Part shown: positions 49,501-58,277 of the stretch, piece by piece
Layout of the letters: each line of letters begins with the position of its first letter
Position numbering within the stretch: position 1 is the first letter of the stretch
NCBI RefSeq assembly: GCF_034263275.1
Contig: NZ_CP139559.1
Span: 5,022,001-5,086,000, forward strand
Length of the DNA: 64,000 nt
Source: Mucilaginibacter sp. cycad4
GTDB lineage: Bacteria > Bacteroidota > Bacteroidia > Sphingobacteriales > Sphingobacteriaceae
Direction: 5' to 3'
Notes under the pieces: model-generated
Database searches by the model: none
What the model was told of the DNA's origin: nothing
The model's input: only the letters and a program-made list of their open reading frames with translations
Translations under genes and position numbers: made by a program

Positions 49501-50516
49501 CGATCCGGGTGAAAATACAGCAGCCCTTTATTCAGCGTCCCCAGCCATAAGCCACCCTGGCGGTCAAAAACAGAGTTACTGACTTCGATATCGATCAGTC
49601 TGCCATCAACCAGGTGTAGCGTAGGGGTGAATTTAATATTGGTCAGATCATGATCCATCATCCAAAGCCCTTTCCTGCAGCCCACGACGATTTTTCCGAA
49701 AGGACCAACAGACAAGGAGTTAAGCCAGTAATCTGTTTCAATTACTTTTTCCCATTTATTGTTTGTTTTGTTTAGTACAAGCATAATACCGCGTTTGCCG
49801 TTTCTTAACAGGTAAAAGGTATTATTGCCGGGAACAACGTATAAGGTATTCAGATAAGCATTAGGCTCCTGGTTTTCCAGTGTATTTTGCCGGCCGGTCT
49901 CTTTTCGAGTGGCAGTGTTATAAATGATAACCTGTCCGGAGCGATAAAAAACATACAAACTTTGATCCAGCACCTCAATATCAAAAACCGGGTCGGGGGA
50001 GTTTGCCGGCAATTCTGTTTTTGATAAAAATGTTACCGTTTTCTGCAGAACGCGGTCGCGAAAAAGTAATTTGCCTGATAACGTTACCATCCATAGGTTC
50101 TTGCTGGCGTCTACAAAAAAATCAGACAGTGGTTCATTGACGCCGAGCGATGCCAGTACTTTTTCGGGATGTTCTTCGTAATGTTCCGCGCTTAGGTCGA
50201 TAAGTATTAATTTTCTGCCTGCCTTGACCCAAAGGCGTTTCTCATTTTCAACATATACACGGTGATAGCCTGTATAGCCTGGTAGTTGATAGGAGTGTTC
50301 ATCGTCAATATGGATGTATTGAAAGGATGTACCATTATAAAGATTGACCATTCCCTCCGTAACAATAGCCATTCTTCCGTCGGGCAACTGGTTTATGGCT
50401 CGGACCTCATTGTCTGAAAGCCCATTACTGCTTTCGATTGGGGTAAAGACGTGAAACTGCTGGGCAAATACGCCATTTCCAATCAGCATCGCTATAATGT
50501 AGAAAAATACTCTCAC
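46521..50516 (-). CDS. Hybrid two-component system regulator (HTCS)
   Basis: A 1331-residue one-protein signalling system. After a signal peptide come two seven-bladed Reg_prop propellers (repeats such as GKIVVGCRKGLWMMD and GGLWLGTLNKGLLYF), a Y_Y_Y domain (about 690-775) and a membrane helix near 790-810. The cytoplasmic part has a histidine kinase (H835 in NMSHELKTPLT, NLLSNAFKFTP, GSGIGLHLV), a receiver (D1122 in LVISDIMMPEMSG) and an AraC-type HTH (SDRVGFSNAAYFSKCF). Such proteins sense oligosaccharides in the periplasm and activate a nearby utilisation locus. It most likely controls the susC and GH43 operons on either side through the duplicated upstream blocks. Confidence 0.95.
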   Translation of the reverse strand: MRVFFYIIAMLIGNGVFAQQFHVFTPIESSNGLSDNEVRAINQLPDGRMAIVTEGMVNLYNGTSFQYIHIDDEHSYQLPGYTGYHRVYVENEKRLWVKAGRKLILIDLSAEHYEEHPEKVLASLGVNEPLSDFFVDASKNLWMVTLSGKLLFRDRVLQKTVTFLSKTELPANSPDPVFDIEVLDQSLYVFYRSGQVIIYNTATRKETGRQNTLENQEPNAYLNTLYVVPGNNTFYLLRNGKRGIMLVLNKTNNKWEKVIETDYWLNSLSVGPFGKIVVGCRKGLWMMDHDLTNIKFTPTLHLVDGRLIDIEVSNSVFDRQGGLWLGTLNKGLLYFHPDRFRFRNVGKSLFPLPENQELYVTGFAENNKTGDLLVGTDKGVFSYSDKTEKLKLYGDPLRGVNCKAMLTDRSGNIWIVANKGLFVLSGKNIRRYPIDNLNNIFETEKGHYHLCSDTSGLLEFDPVTGKLQSIRIENKVRDYLYAIQQVISYKGALIGTSYGRLIMSDTGRKELKLVDHRLDNPMLRHNNRQYHCLLKDSRQLLWFGTQDGLNIWDEEKKKLFSFHTEDGLVNNSIQSITEDSGGSIWVSTSNGVSNIQLYKTKYGRQFNFTNFNRYDGVISNEFLPRSSYLTIDGRLLLGGIDGFNQVNLRKLFVSKRVFDPIFVDFQIFDKHIKPGDLYNGDEILKKSISASTSVTLKHNQNFISVSFSALNYVNPSQSFYQYFLEGVDDSWHDVAAPDGIGRATYTNLAPGSYVLKVRASDDSRCWAGKTAILKITVLAPWWKTSFMIGLYLVTVLGLIYLVVSRYVKKNNVKQLKLQQQRLDELKFSFFTNMSHELKTPLTLILTPLDVIIKNVEDKTLKGQLSSIYRSAQSLLNLVNQMLNFRRLEFNAEVLHLNCCDINEFTEALSYPFRNLASSRQILFQRFCPPNLWLYIDKDKFGMMLNNLLSNAFKFTPDQGSISIRVERSIMPETETPAILISVTDSGSGISPADLPQVFNRFFQAANQSESNTGSGIGLHLVQEYARLHGGFADVKSVEGEGSTFTLYIPGDLKPKTIDKRNPAPHENGNTKTISILITEDNDELRYFLEEQLGALYDVKVAQNGKLALEIVFTQLPDLVISDIMMPEMSGIELCDTLKKDIRTSHIPIVLLTARSSDESQFEGYEARADAYITKPFNIDILIVRIRNLIEQQEQRKQLFKKAIVIQPGMVTTSGIDEKLIKKAMVCVEKNLHNSSYSVEDFSSDMNMERSGLYRKLVSIIGQTPSEFIRSVRLKKAAQLLCQRELSVAEISDRVGFSNAAYFSKCFQEEFKVKPSHYAEYAIGTQGHSEST

Positions 50517-50794
50517 AACAGTGTCTTTAATTTCGATTGATCTCTTGTCTCATGTTCAGTACTAAGGGGAACTAAAAAATTTATCGGCAGCCGCGTAGTA
50601 TTGGGTTACTTTGCCGTTTTTTTTATTTAAATATACGCTTCCTGACAGGAGTTGGTTAAACCGAATGTTCGAAATGGGTTTAAATATACAACTTTTCATT
50701 TGCACCGAAGCTATATTGAACTGCATACAAATATGGAAATGAGGTACCGCGCATTTATATACATAGATCATCGTTTCCTCGTTAAATCACATTT
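50517..50794. other. Gap next to the GH31 remnant
   Basis: The stretch between the start of the hybrid regulator gene and the GH31 remnant has no supported gene; a 69-codon minus-strand frame at 50562-50771 shows no recognisable family. If a complete GH31 gene had been here, its missing part would be over 2 kb, so it must have been deleted. Confidence 0.4.
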
Positions 50795-51187
50795 TTACAG
50801 ACAAAGGCGCTCCCTTTGAATTTGAGTGCTATATTCCTTTTCTATAAAAAGAGGCTTGTGATGTAAGTCTACAAATGAAATTTTTTCGGTGTTTAGGTTT
50901 AAACCGACCTCTTTGGAAGTACTTTTTAAATGCACAGTATTGCTTTCCTCATTTACGGTGAGATTTTTCCATTCGGGCTTCTCGATCACAGAAAGGCCTT
51001 GCTTCTTCAAAAAAGATCCTTCCGGTGATTTAATTATTCTGCCAATGGAAGAATAAAAAAAACGAACTTCAATGTCCATGAACCGGGCATTTTCTTTTAT
51101 CGCCAGTCGGGTTATTTGAAAGTCCTCCGCAAACCTTCGCGAGGTAAGAAGAAGGAGCATAACAGCCCCTGGGTATGTAATCCTCAT
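50795..51187 (-). pseudogene. GH31 N-terminal remnant (alpha-xylosidase-like)
   Basis: A 130-residue product that looks like the N-terminal galactose-mutarotase-like domain of a GH31 enzyme: RFMDIEVRFFYSSIGRIIKS and PEGSFLKKQGLSVIEKPEWK, a LKSTSKEVGLNLNTEKISFV strand and DLHHKPLFIEKE. Bacteroidota GH31 alpha-xylosidases begin in this way and continue for 800 residues. Here the frame ends after EYSTQIQRERLCL and nothing of the catalytic barrel follows. Identification is by pattern recognition, but it fits with the locus, since xyloglucan loci normally encode a GH31 alpha-xylosidase. The short hydrophobic start (YPGAVMLLLLTSRR) may be the old signal peptide. Confidence 0.6.
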
Positions 51188-51554
51188 GTGATTTAAATAA
51201 TTGGTTTATAGCGATTGTAAATTTAAATGACGGCACTCTATCTTAACAATAATCATGATGAAAAAAATATTACTCTCGTTGAAATTCGCTTACATATCCT
51301 CTAAATTACAGGAAAGTTTAAAAAAGTTTACTAACACAAAAGCATAGCTGGCAACAATTGGAAAACGCCAGATTTACTGGGGAGATTCCGAAGCCATTGA
51401 TCATCAGTTTGTCCATTTAAAATAAGATAACATCGAAAATTATTGAGTTAAGAGATTTAATTTCATAGTTTTCAGTTTGATCCAAATAAGAGTAATTACA
51501 GAGGAAAGAAATATGATTTGCCGGGATTGTTGTAAGTGTCATCTGAAAAAAAAA
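51188..51554. other. Intergenic region between GH31 remnant and GH115 gene
   Basis: It is AT-rich and without a supported gene. It would hold the end of the GH115 transcript and the old promoter of the GH31 remnant. Confidence 0.4.
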
Positions 51555-54455
51555 TCAAAATTCGAGCCTCGTTTCGGGTACAACGCCGTAGTTAGGCTTA
51601 TAGCCCCCCAAGTCAATAATTATACGATCAAGTATAACGCCAGGATCGACGGCATAGATCTTAAGATAATGAGCACCTTTTTTAAGTGCCCGAATAGGCA
51701 CTGTTCGCACGGCTTGGTTGCTTAAAACATTTTGTTTCCATTCCTGAGTTCGTGCTGTACTGTTAGATTTAAAATTCAACAAGTGCAAGGGGCCGTTATC
51801 GATAGAAAATGCGCAACGTACCTGGTAGCTTTTATTTAATGGAAGCGTAGGTAATGTATAAATATAAATGTCAGGTTGGCTATCGTGTTGAGTATAAAAA
51901 TGATAAGTAACGTACGCGGCCGATGTCTTGATTTTCAAGGTATCCTTACTGCCCATTGGCCTTTTAGATTCCGCAATAACCGATTTGCCAGTGTGACCCA
52001 GTCCATCGACTTTTTGCCAATACTGGTCATGCTGATTACGAATTTCGGAATAATGCTGAGCATAAATTGATAAGTATCTACTCTCTTCCAAAAAATCATT
52101 TATGTTCTTCGCTGCATTGATGGGCGTATTGTAAGCCTCTACTTTGATCCTGTAAGCATCACCGGCTCCACTAACATCGATATATCCTTCACAGTGAGCC
52201 GACCGGGGCGTTTTCGTCCAGTCGACAGTAACCCATATTCTGGTTTGCTTTTTACCGTTTTTACTTTCCAAACGGCCATTTTTCAACGATATTTTTATCC
52301 AGCTGCCGGAGGTCTGAGCGTTCCAGGATATTTTGGCAGAATCAGTCAAAAATACATCTATGAAGTGAGAACGCTCCACACCTCGCACAAACTCTGGTAA
52401 AACTGATTTTTGCCTGATTGCGGTGTCTGATCCTTCAGCGGCTACGGCCCATCGTGCAGTTTTAGAAAGATTCAACTTTATCGTTTCGGGAGGGTCAAAT
52501 ACCGCTAATCCTCTTGGCTTCATGCTCATCATGTTTTTCCACTTACCGCCGCTTAAAGTGTCGTTGTAATAATCAGTTGCTTTTACAATTTGTTCGTAAG
52601 CGGCAATTGACATTTGCAGGTAATCGATACTACTGATACGGTTCTGTTTTGAATATAGCCACGCTTTATCGCGGTAGAGAAATTTTTTATTCATTTCGGC
52701 CGAACCTACTATAGGATAATAAACCAATTGATAAAATGGCGACTTTATAGTTGATCCAATGTTACTCCACAAATTTTGCACTTGTTTTTCTATGTTGTTG
52801 TAGTCGTCTATGCGACGCTGCCCCTCATCGCCATAATTAAAGTGGTTGTAAGCTGTAAAACTGGTTGAAGTATTGGGCTCAGTCTGACTCCACCCCATAA
52901 ATTCAGGCCGTCTTTCAAAAGCGAGATTGTAATATAACCACATTAATTTACTGACTTGTGACCCAATGCCGGGAAATAATCGGGTGTACCAGTGGGATAA
53001 ATGCTCGTGTGTATAACTGCTTCGCCTAAACGGCAAAACGTTGTAGGCCATATCCATGAAAAATTGAATATTGTATTCCATCGGTTTAATATCTCCAACG
53101 TTAACTACCCACAGCCGATTTGCACCTGTATTATAAGCTTTCATCATCTCCTCACGAATAAGCGAAGGATGAGTTGTGCTTAACCACAGGTAATCGTGAG
53201 GACGGCCCCAGTAGGAAATATGATAATAAACTCCCGAGCTTCCAGAACGCTTTCGCTCGACGCTATCGCTCAGGCGTTGAATGTAACCGTAATTATCGTC
53301 AGGCCAGACGAGGGTAATATCGCTGGGCACCTGTAAACCGTTGTCATAAAAATCCAATACTTCTTTATAAGGAGTGAAGACCTGGGGAATAGTCGTAATA
53401 TCCTTATGATTATATTTGAGCAACAAATCGCGCTGATCTTCAATTATTTGCTGCAAAAGCGGCACAGCCTCCCGTGCGGTTTTAACTCCTTCCATCTGGC
53501 CATCATGCACGCCGCGCATCCCCGTCGTGTATACCACGTCATTACCGCTGCTTTCTTTTACCCGTTCTTCCCAATATTGGTCTACCTTCGTTTTGTTAGT
53601 CAGATAATTGAAGTTACCCATTGTTTTTTCGTTCCATTCGCCCACATTATTACGCAATAATGGTTCGGCATGTGAAGAACCTATTACAATATTATAAAGC
53701 GCTGCTGTTTCCTTATTGCCAGGCACTGAGTAAAAGGCGCTCGTCCCCGGATGCATGGCTGGCCAGATAAAGTTGGCTTTCAACCTTAAGAGCAGTTCAA
53801 ACACCTTAGCATAAGTTTTAGGACCGATATTTTTAACTTCGGGCTCAAATGTATGGGACGCCCATGGACGCAAGCCCCAGTCCTCATCGTTGATGAATAT
53901 GCCCCGGTATTTAATGGAAGGTGGCGCAGATATATACTCTGGCTGGGAGAGGATTAAATGCCGGGTTTTGTTTACGGCGACATCGGCCCACCAATACCAT
54001 GGCGATACGCCGATTTTATCGGAAATCGTAAAAACACCATAAGCTGTTCCCCTGGTATCACTCCCAGAAATAACCAATGCTTGGGAAATATGCTTATTTG
54101 GATGATCAACAACCTTTAGAGCAAAGGTTTCCCAGCTGCCTTGCAATTTCCTATTTAGAATTGATTGGTGGGGCAAAAACGCTTTGACAAGTCGGGATGC
54201 AATATTACCAATGACGATCACCTGCCCATAAACATCATTTGCCGACGTGCGAATTGCGGGTCGCTCATCTGTTACCCGTTGAATATCATCTGCCAATAGA
54301 CCCGCACATACCGAATCTAATTTTGGACCGGTTTTATCGTAAAGTATAGTTAATGATTGTGCGTTGCCTGAAATCTGAAATTGCTGGGCTATTACAATGC
54401 CTGGCAGCAGTGTTATCAAAAGCAGAAGGAATGTGATGCCAATAAATTTTTTCAT
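51555..54455 (-). CDS. GH115 alpha-glucuronidase
   Basis: From the ATG at 54455 the 966-residue product has a signal peptide (KKFIGITFLLLLITLLPGIV...AQQF) and all parts of a GH115 enzyme. These are an N-terminal domain (YGQVIVIGNIASRLV, GTAYGVFTISDKIGVSPWYW), the TIM-barrel region with IKYRGIFINDEDWGLRPWAS, LRLKANFIWPAMHPGTSAFY and GMRGVHDGQMEGVKT, then a helical domain and a C-terminal domain (VDGLGHTGKSVIAESKRP, IYTLPTLPLNKSYQVRCAFS). GH115 removes glucuronic or 4-O-methylglucuronic acid from xylan. An earlier in-frame start at 54671 would add 72 residues without a signal and is less likely. It is the last gene of the SusC/SusD-GH43 operon. Confidence 0.93.
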   Translation of the reverse strand: MKKFIGITFLLLLITLLPGIVIAQQFQISGNAQSLTILYDKTGPKLDSVCAGLLADDIQRVTDERPAIRTSANDVYGQVIVIGNIASRLVKAFLPHQSILNRKLQGSWETFALKVVDHPNKHISQALVISGSDTRGTAYGVFTISDKIGVSPWYWWADVAVNKTRHLILSQPEYISAPPSIKYRGIFINDEDWGLRPWASHTFEPEVKNIGPKTYAKVFELLLRLKANFIWPAMHPGTSAFYSVPGNKETAALYNIVIGSSHAEPLLRNNVGEWNEKTMGNFNYLTNKTKVDQYWEERVKESSGNDVVYTTGMRGVHDGQMEGVKTAREAVPLLQQIIEDQRDLLLKYNHKDITTIPQVFTPYKEVLDFYDNGLQVPSDITLVWPDDNYGYIQRLSDSVERKRSGSSGVYYHISYWGRPHDYLWLSTTHPSLIREEMMKAYNTGANRLWVVNVGDIKPMEYNIQFFMDMAYNVLPFRRSSYTHEHLSHWYTRLFPGIGSQVSKLMWLYYNLAFERRPEFMGWSQTEPNTSTSFTAYNHFNYGDEGQRRIDDYNNIEKQVQNLWSNIGSTIKSPFYQLVYYPIVGSAEMNKKFLYRDKAWLYSKQNRISSIDYLQMSIAAYEQIVKATDYYNDTLSGGKWKNMMSMKPRGLAVFDPPETIKLNLSKTARWAVAAEGSDTAIRQKSVLPEFVRGVERSHFIDVFLTDSAKISWNAQTSGSWIKISLKNGRLESKNGKKQTRIWVTVDWTKTPRSAHCEGYIDVSGAGDAYRIKVEAYNTPINAAKNINDFLEESRYLSIYAQHYSEIRNQHDQYWQKVDGLGHTGKSVIAESKRPMGSKDTLKIKTSAAYVTYHFYTQHDSQPDIYIYTLPTLPLNKSYQVRCAFSIDNGPLHLLNFKSNSTARTQEWKQNVLSNQAVRTVPIRALKKGAHYLKIYAVDPGVILDRIIIDLGGYKPNYGVVPETRLEF

Positions 54456-54692
54456 TGATCGCTGTAAATTTTCATGTCCTGCTCTAAGCCTCATGATTGC
54501 CATAATAAATCGCTTACTGGAAAAAATTATAAAAAAAAAGGCACCGGCGAACAGCTTGTAACCAATTATTAAACCATTATGATGAGAGAGCGAAGACAAT
54601 TTATATAAAGATGGCTTATGCCTTTTTGCGGCAAAAAAATTTATAATCATTTGCATATCGTGGACAATCATATTTTCGTCAAGCTTAAAAGT

Positions 54693-56198
54693 TTAATCAA
54701 GCAAAGTAAACTTGAGGTCGCTAAATATTATTTTACCTTCGCCGTAAGCAAACAGGCCGGGAAGCATACTTTGGAAATCATATAGTGTATTGTGATTGTA
54801 GCCGGTAATGTCCATGCCCCACGCTTCCTTATGCCAAACTTTGCCATCTTTACTCCAATAACCAGTGACCGTATTATTGTAATTGCGCAGTTTTAGCCAT
54901 AAGGAATTTCCATCGTAGGCATTTCTATTTTTTATAGCCCCTTTGCGAAATCTGAGCCGATCTTTGTCGTTTAGCCCTGTACCTACATAGTAATCGGCAT
55001 TGTAAAACAATAGAATGCCTGCAGTTGTACCGGGGGCCCTGTCCACTTTAACGCTGATTTCATAACGCTCTGCGCCGGCCACGAATAGTAGAGGTGCCGA
55101 ATCCTGCGGATTATCGCCTTGTGCCTTTAATGTCAAGGCATGATCTTGAACCATTGCCCGATCAGGATCATATTTTTTATAATATTTCCAGTCGAGGCCG
55201 ATTCTGAAGTCATTCAAGTTTGCCAAACGATCCTTAGCGGGGCCTTTGACCGGCTTTGCTAAAGGTTTTTCGATTCCCGTACCTGTAGGTGCTTTCAGCC
55301 AGCCCTCAAGTGTGATTTGAATGGGTTCCAGCAGCGTTTGCCTTCCCAAATTCAAAAAGTTTTTTTCGTATCCATGATAGACCATCCACCATTTGCCGTC
55401 CGGAGCGTCGACCAAAGTGCCATGCCCTTTATTCCACCACTTTTCATCTTCGTTATAAGTATGAATCAAAGGGTTATTCGGTGCATTTTCCCAGGGACCA
55501 TTGATCGATTTAGACCTTGCGACAACGACCATGTGGGCAGTAGCCGGACCTGCCGTGCCACCCTCGGCGTTGATATAATAATAGTAATTACCTATCTTCT
55601 GGACTTTGGGGCCTTCTAATGCCATACCCTCGGTTATCCATTCGTCCGGAAACTTCCAACCGCTATAAACTCTTTCCGAGCTACCGGAAATAACGGATAA
55701 ACCGTCGGAAGCCAGTTTAGCACGCATACCGCCGCTAAGAAATAACCAGCGTTGGCCAGTCTCATCGGCCACATGATAAGGATCGATAGAACCGATTTTG
55801 AGATCGATCGGATGACTCCACGGCCCATTGGGGCTATCCGCGTAAACCACGAAGTTTCCCTTGTTGGCGATGGTGAAATAAATAAAATATTTATCCTTGT
55901 ATTTGGTGATGTCGGGGGCCCAACAGGGGCCGAGATAAGTTGACAGCGCATAACTGACAGGTTCCCAATTCACCAGATCGGTTGAATGGTAAACCGTTAA
56001 TCCCGGAAGGTAATCAAAAGCAGAATGCACCATGTAATAATCTTTGCCGTCCCGCATGATGCTGGGATCGGGAAAATCACCACTCATTACAGGATTTAAG
56101 TAGGTGCCATTGCCCTGATCGCCTTTTTTTTGAGCATTAACCGTAATGGCAGCGAATGCCAGGGCCGAATAGAGGGTGATCTTTATATAAAGTTTCAT
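54693..56198 (-). CDS. GH43 beta-xylosidase/arabinofuranosidase-like
   Basis: A 501-residue secreted protein (signal peptide to about ITVNAQKK). The N-terminal GH43 domain has DFPDPSIMRDGKDYYMVHSA, the second Asp in GSIDPYHVADETG and the Glu in MALEGPKVQKIG. The C-terminal domain (about 325-500) has ALTLKAQGDNPQDSAPLLFV, a jelly-roll typical of beta-xylosidases. It would release xylose or arabinose from xylan fragments. It lies between SusD and GH115, in the same orientation, with a gap of 237 bases to GH115. Confidence 0.85.
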   Translation of the reverse strand: MKLYIKITLYSALAFAAITVNAQKKGDQGNGTYLNPVMSGDFPDPSIMRDGKDYYMVHSAFDYLPGLTVYHSTDLVNWEPVSYALSTYLGPCWAPDITKYKDKYFIYFTIANKGNFVVYADSPNGPWSHPIDLKIGSIDPYHVADETGQRWLFLSGGMRAKLASDGLSVISGSSERVYSGWKFPDEWITEGMALEGPKVQKIGNYYYYINAEGGTAGPATAHMVVVARSKSINGPWENAPNNPLIHTYNEDEKWWNKGHGTLVDAPDGKWWMVYHGYEKNFLNLGRQTLLEPIQITLEGWLKAPTGTGIEKPLAKPVKGPAKDRLANLNDFRIGLDWKYYKKYDPDRAMVQDHALTLKAQGDNPQDSAPLLFVAGAERYEISVKVDRAPGTTAGILLFYNADYYVGTGLNDKDRLRFRKGAIKNRNAYDGNSLWLKLRNYNNTVTGYWSKDGKVWHKEAWGMDITGYNHNTLYDFQSMLPGLFAYGEGKIIFSDLKFTLLD

Positions 56199-56552
56199 AG
56201 ATATATAGGCAATTAGTTAGCCGATGTTTTACGAGATTAAAGTTATTTACCGGCCAAACGCAACGTACTGCCAGCTTTTGCCTTGATTTGATTGTTTGAA
56301 AAGGCGACAGTTCCCAGATCGATCCATCGATTTCTTTTATCATAATAGACGTTGCTCAGATTGCTGACCTTTATTGTTGCACTTTCTGAGCTACGGCTGG
56401 TATGTTAAGAAAAGTCACTACCGTTTGCTAGGTCAGTAATATCCTGCCTGCGGCTTTTAGACAATACTAATACTTCAGCTTCATGTTTTATGTCGAAAAG
56501 TAAGCCTTAAATTACAGGCAGCAGCAAGCAATACTTGCTGCTGCCTGTCCTG
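56199..56552. other. Gap between GH43 and SusD genes
   Basis: There is no gene here. The stretch ends with a strong hairpin at 56514-56548 that follows the SusD stop, so transcription of the GH43 and GH115 genes may be reduced relative to SusC/SusD or may have its own start. Confidence 0.5.
56514..56548. terminator. Strong hairpin after SusD (second pair)
   Basis: Perfect 15-base arms (ACAGGCAGCAGCAAG and CTTGCTGCTGCCTGT) around a CAATA loop, 4 bases after the SusD stop. There is no good T run on the minus strand, so it may be a partial terminator or an mRNA-stabilising end that lowers expression downstream. Confidence 0.65.
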
Positions 56553-58259
56553 TTAATAACCGGGATTTTGCGGATAACCTCCGGAATCAAGATCAATAGC
56601 AGATTGGGGAATAGGTCGCAAATAATATTTATCGATTACTCCGCCAGGATTTGCTTGCTTGGTAAGCAGGTTATTGGTGAAAGCGCGATCAAGCTTATGT
56701 GTGCGTTTCAAATCCAGCCAGCGTTTAAACTCGCCCTCCAATTCGCGGGCGCGTTCATCAAGAATGAAATCGACGTTAATATCGGATGCTGTGATTTGCA
56801 TGTTCTGGCCTGGAAGTGTCGCACGTGTACGGATAACATTTATTCGATCAGCTGCAATGTTATTCTGGCCTAATTTGAAATATGCCTCAGCAGCGATAAG
56901 ATAAGTTTCAGCCAGGCGGAAGATAAATACATCCCGTGTACTGGTGTAGCTGTTCGATTGCGCACCCGGAAGAACGGCTGAAGGGTCGTAAAATTTATTG
57001 ACCATTGGGAACATTTCTGCACCGCCAATATTGCTAAAATTCTGCTTCCACTGATCAAAACGGATAACCTGAACATTTGGATTTGCAAGTTTCAACGCAG
57101 CTTCATCGGCAGCGCTGAAGGTTTGGTCCCATTTAGGGAAATAAAAGCGTAAATCACCCTTTGCCACCGGTTTGCCGTTTAAGGTAGCAGCTTGCGACGC
57201 ATAGAACTGGCTTAGAAAGGTCCCATCATAACGAGCGTCTTTAGTAGTGTTAAAAAGCGTATATACGTATTGGGTTGGCATGAAATCAGCTATCCGGCGG
57301 TTATATACGGGGTCACCTTCATAAAAACCTGGCTGTTGCCAAATGCGCCATCCGAAAAAAATGTTTTGACCATTGCCGAGCGTCTTGGCACCATTGTACA
57401 AACCAAGGCTTTTGGCATCGTATTGAACAGACCAGATAATTTCCTTATTTTGCTGATTGGCAGGCTTAAACACGTCCGCAAAGTTGGGCAGCAAAGTGTA
57501 GGTCCCGCTATTAATCACCTGATCTGCGAGCTGCGCAGCTTGGGTAAAATCAGCGGAACTTCCATAACTTTTATAGCCTCTGGTCAGATAGATCAAGGCA
57601 AGGAAATGTCTTGCTGCTCCCTTAGTAACACGCCCAAAGTCAGTTGTCGTTTCGTCAACGTTGCTTAGTGCTGTATTTAAGTCAGATATTATTAAGTTGT
57701 AGACATCCTTTTCTTCGCTCGGCGTAAAATGGGTAATGGGACTGCTGATCTCCTCAGTTACAATAGGAACCCTGCCCCAATTTTCAACCAATAAATAATA
57801 GTAATAAGCTCTGATGAAGCTGGCTTCGCCAACCCGCTTTTTGGCTAGTGCAAGGTCTATCCCTGGAACAGACGGGCCACGATTGATAGCGGTGTTACAG
57901 CGTTGAATACCTGAATAACAGGAATTGAAAGTGGCACTTACGCCGGAATTATCGGCGGCCAGCGTATTGTATTCATCTAAAGCTATAGCCCTTGTCTGAC
58001 GGTCGCCTAATGTACCGCTCACTGCCTCCTGATCGCCTCTGGTTGTCACATCGGTACCGTATTCAAACAGGAAAGGATCGGCATTGTAAGTGCTGCGCAG
58101 AGAACCATAACAAGAGTTAACCAGCGATTCATAACCCGCTGTGTTGGTATAATAGTTTGTACTTGTTATACCGCTCAAATTTTCTTCTTGCAGATACTTT
58201 TTGCATGAAAAGTTTCCAAGAACCAAAATCAGAATTAATATATAAAATATCTTTTTCAT
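56553..58259 (-). CDS. susD: SusD-like glycan-binding lipoprotein (second pair)
   Basis: A 568-residue SusD/RagB protein. Signal ending LGNFSCKKYL, then LSGITSTNYYTNTAGYESLV. The middle helical part has GEASFIRAYYYYLLVENWGR and VPIVTEE, and the C-terminal part has DVFIFRLAETYLIAAEAYFK, LGQNNIAADRINVIRTRATL and ELEGEFKRWLDLKRTHKLD. It is 18 bases downstream of the SusC gene and partners it. The substrate is likely glucuronoxylan, judging by GH115 and GH43. Confidence 0.93.
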   Translation of the reverse strand: MKKIFYILILILVLGNFSCKKYLQEENLSGITSTNYYTNTAGYESLVNSCYGSLRSTYNADPFLFEYGTDVTTRGDQEAVSGTLGDRQTRAIALDEYNTLAADNSGVSATFNSCYSGIQRCNTAINRGPSVPGIDLALAKKRVGEASFIRAYYYYLLVENWGRVPIVTEEISSPITHFTPSEEKDVYNLIISDLNTALSNVDETTTDFGRVTKGAARHFLALIYLTRGYKSYGSSADFTQAAQLADQVINSGTYTLLPNFADVFKPANQQNKEIIWSVQYDAKSLGLYNGAKTLGNGQNIFFGWRIWQQPGFYEGDPVYNRRIADFMPTQYVYTLFNTTKDARYDGTFLSQFYASQAATLNGKPVAKGDLRFYFPKWDQTFSAADEAALKLANPNVQVIRFDQWKQNFSNIGGAEMFPMVNKFYDPSAVLPGAQSNSYTSTRDVFIFRLAETYLIAAEAYFKLGQNNIAADRINVIRTRATLPGQNMQITASDINVDFILDERARELEGEFKRWLDLKRTHKLDRAFTNNLLTKQANPGGVIDKYYLRPIPQSAIDLDSGGYPQNPGY

Positions 58260-58277
58260 CTCAAGTTGAATTAACAG

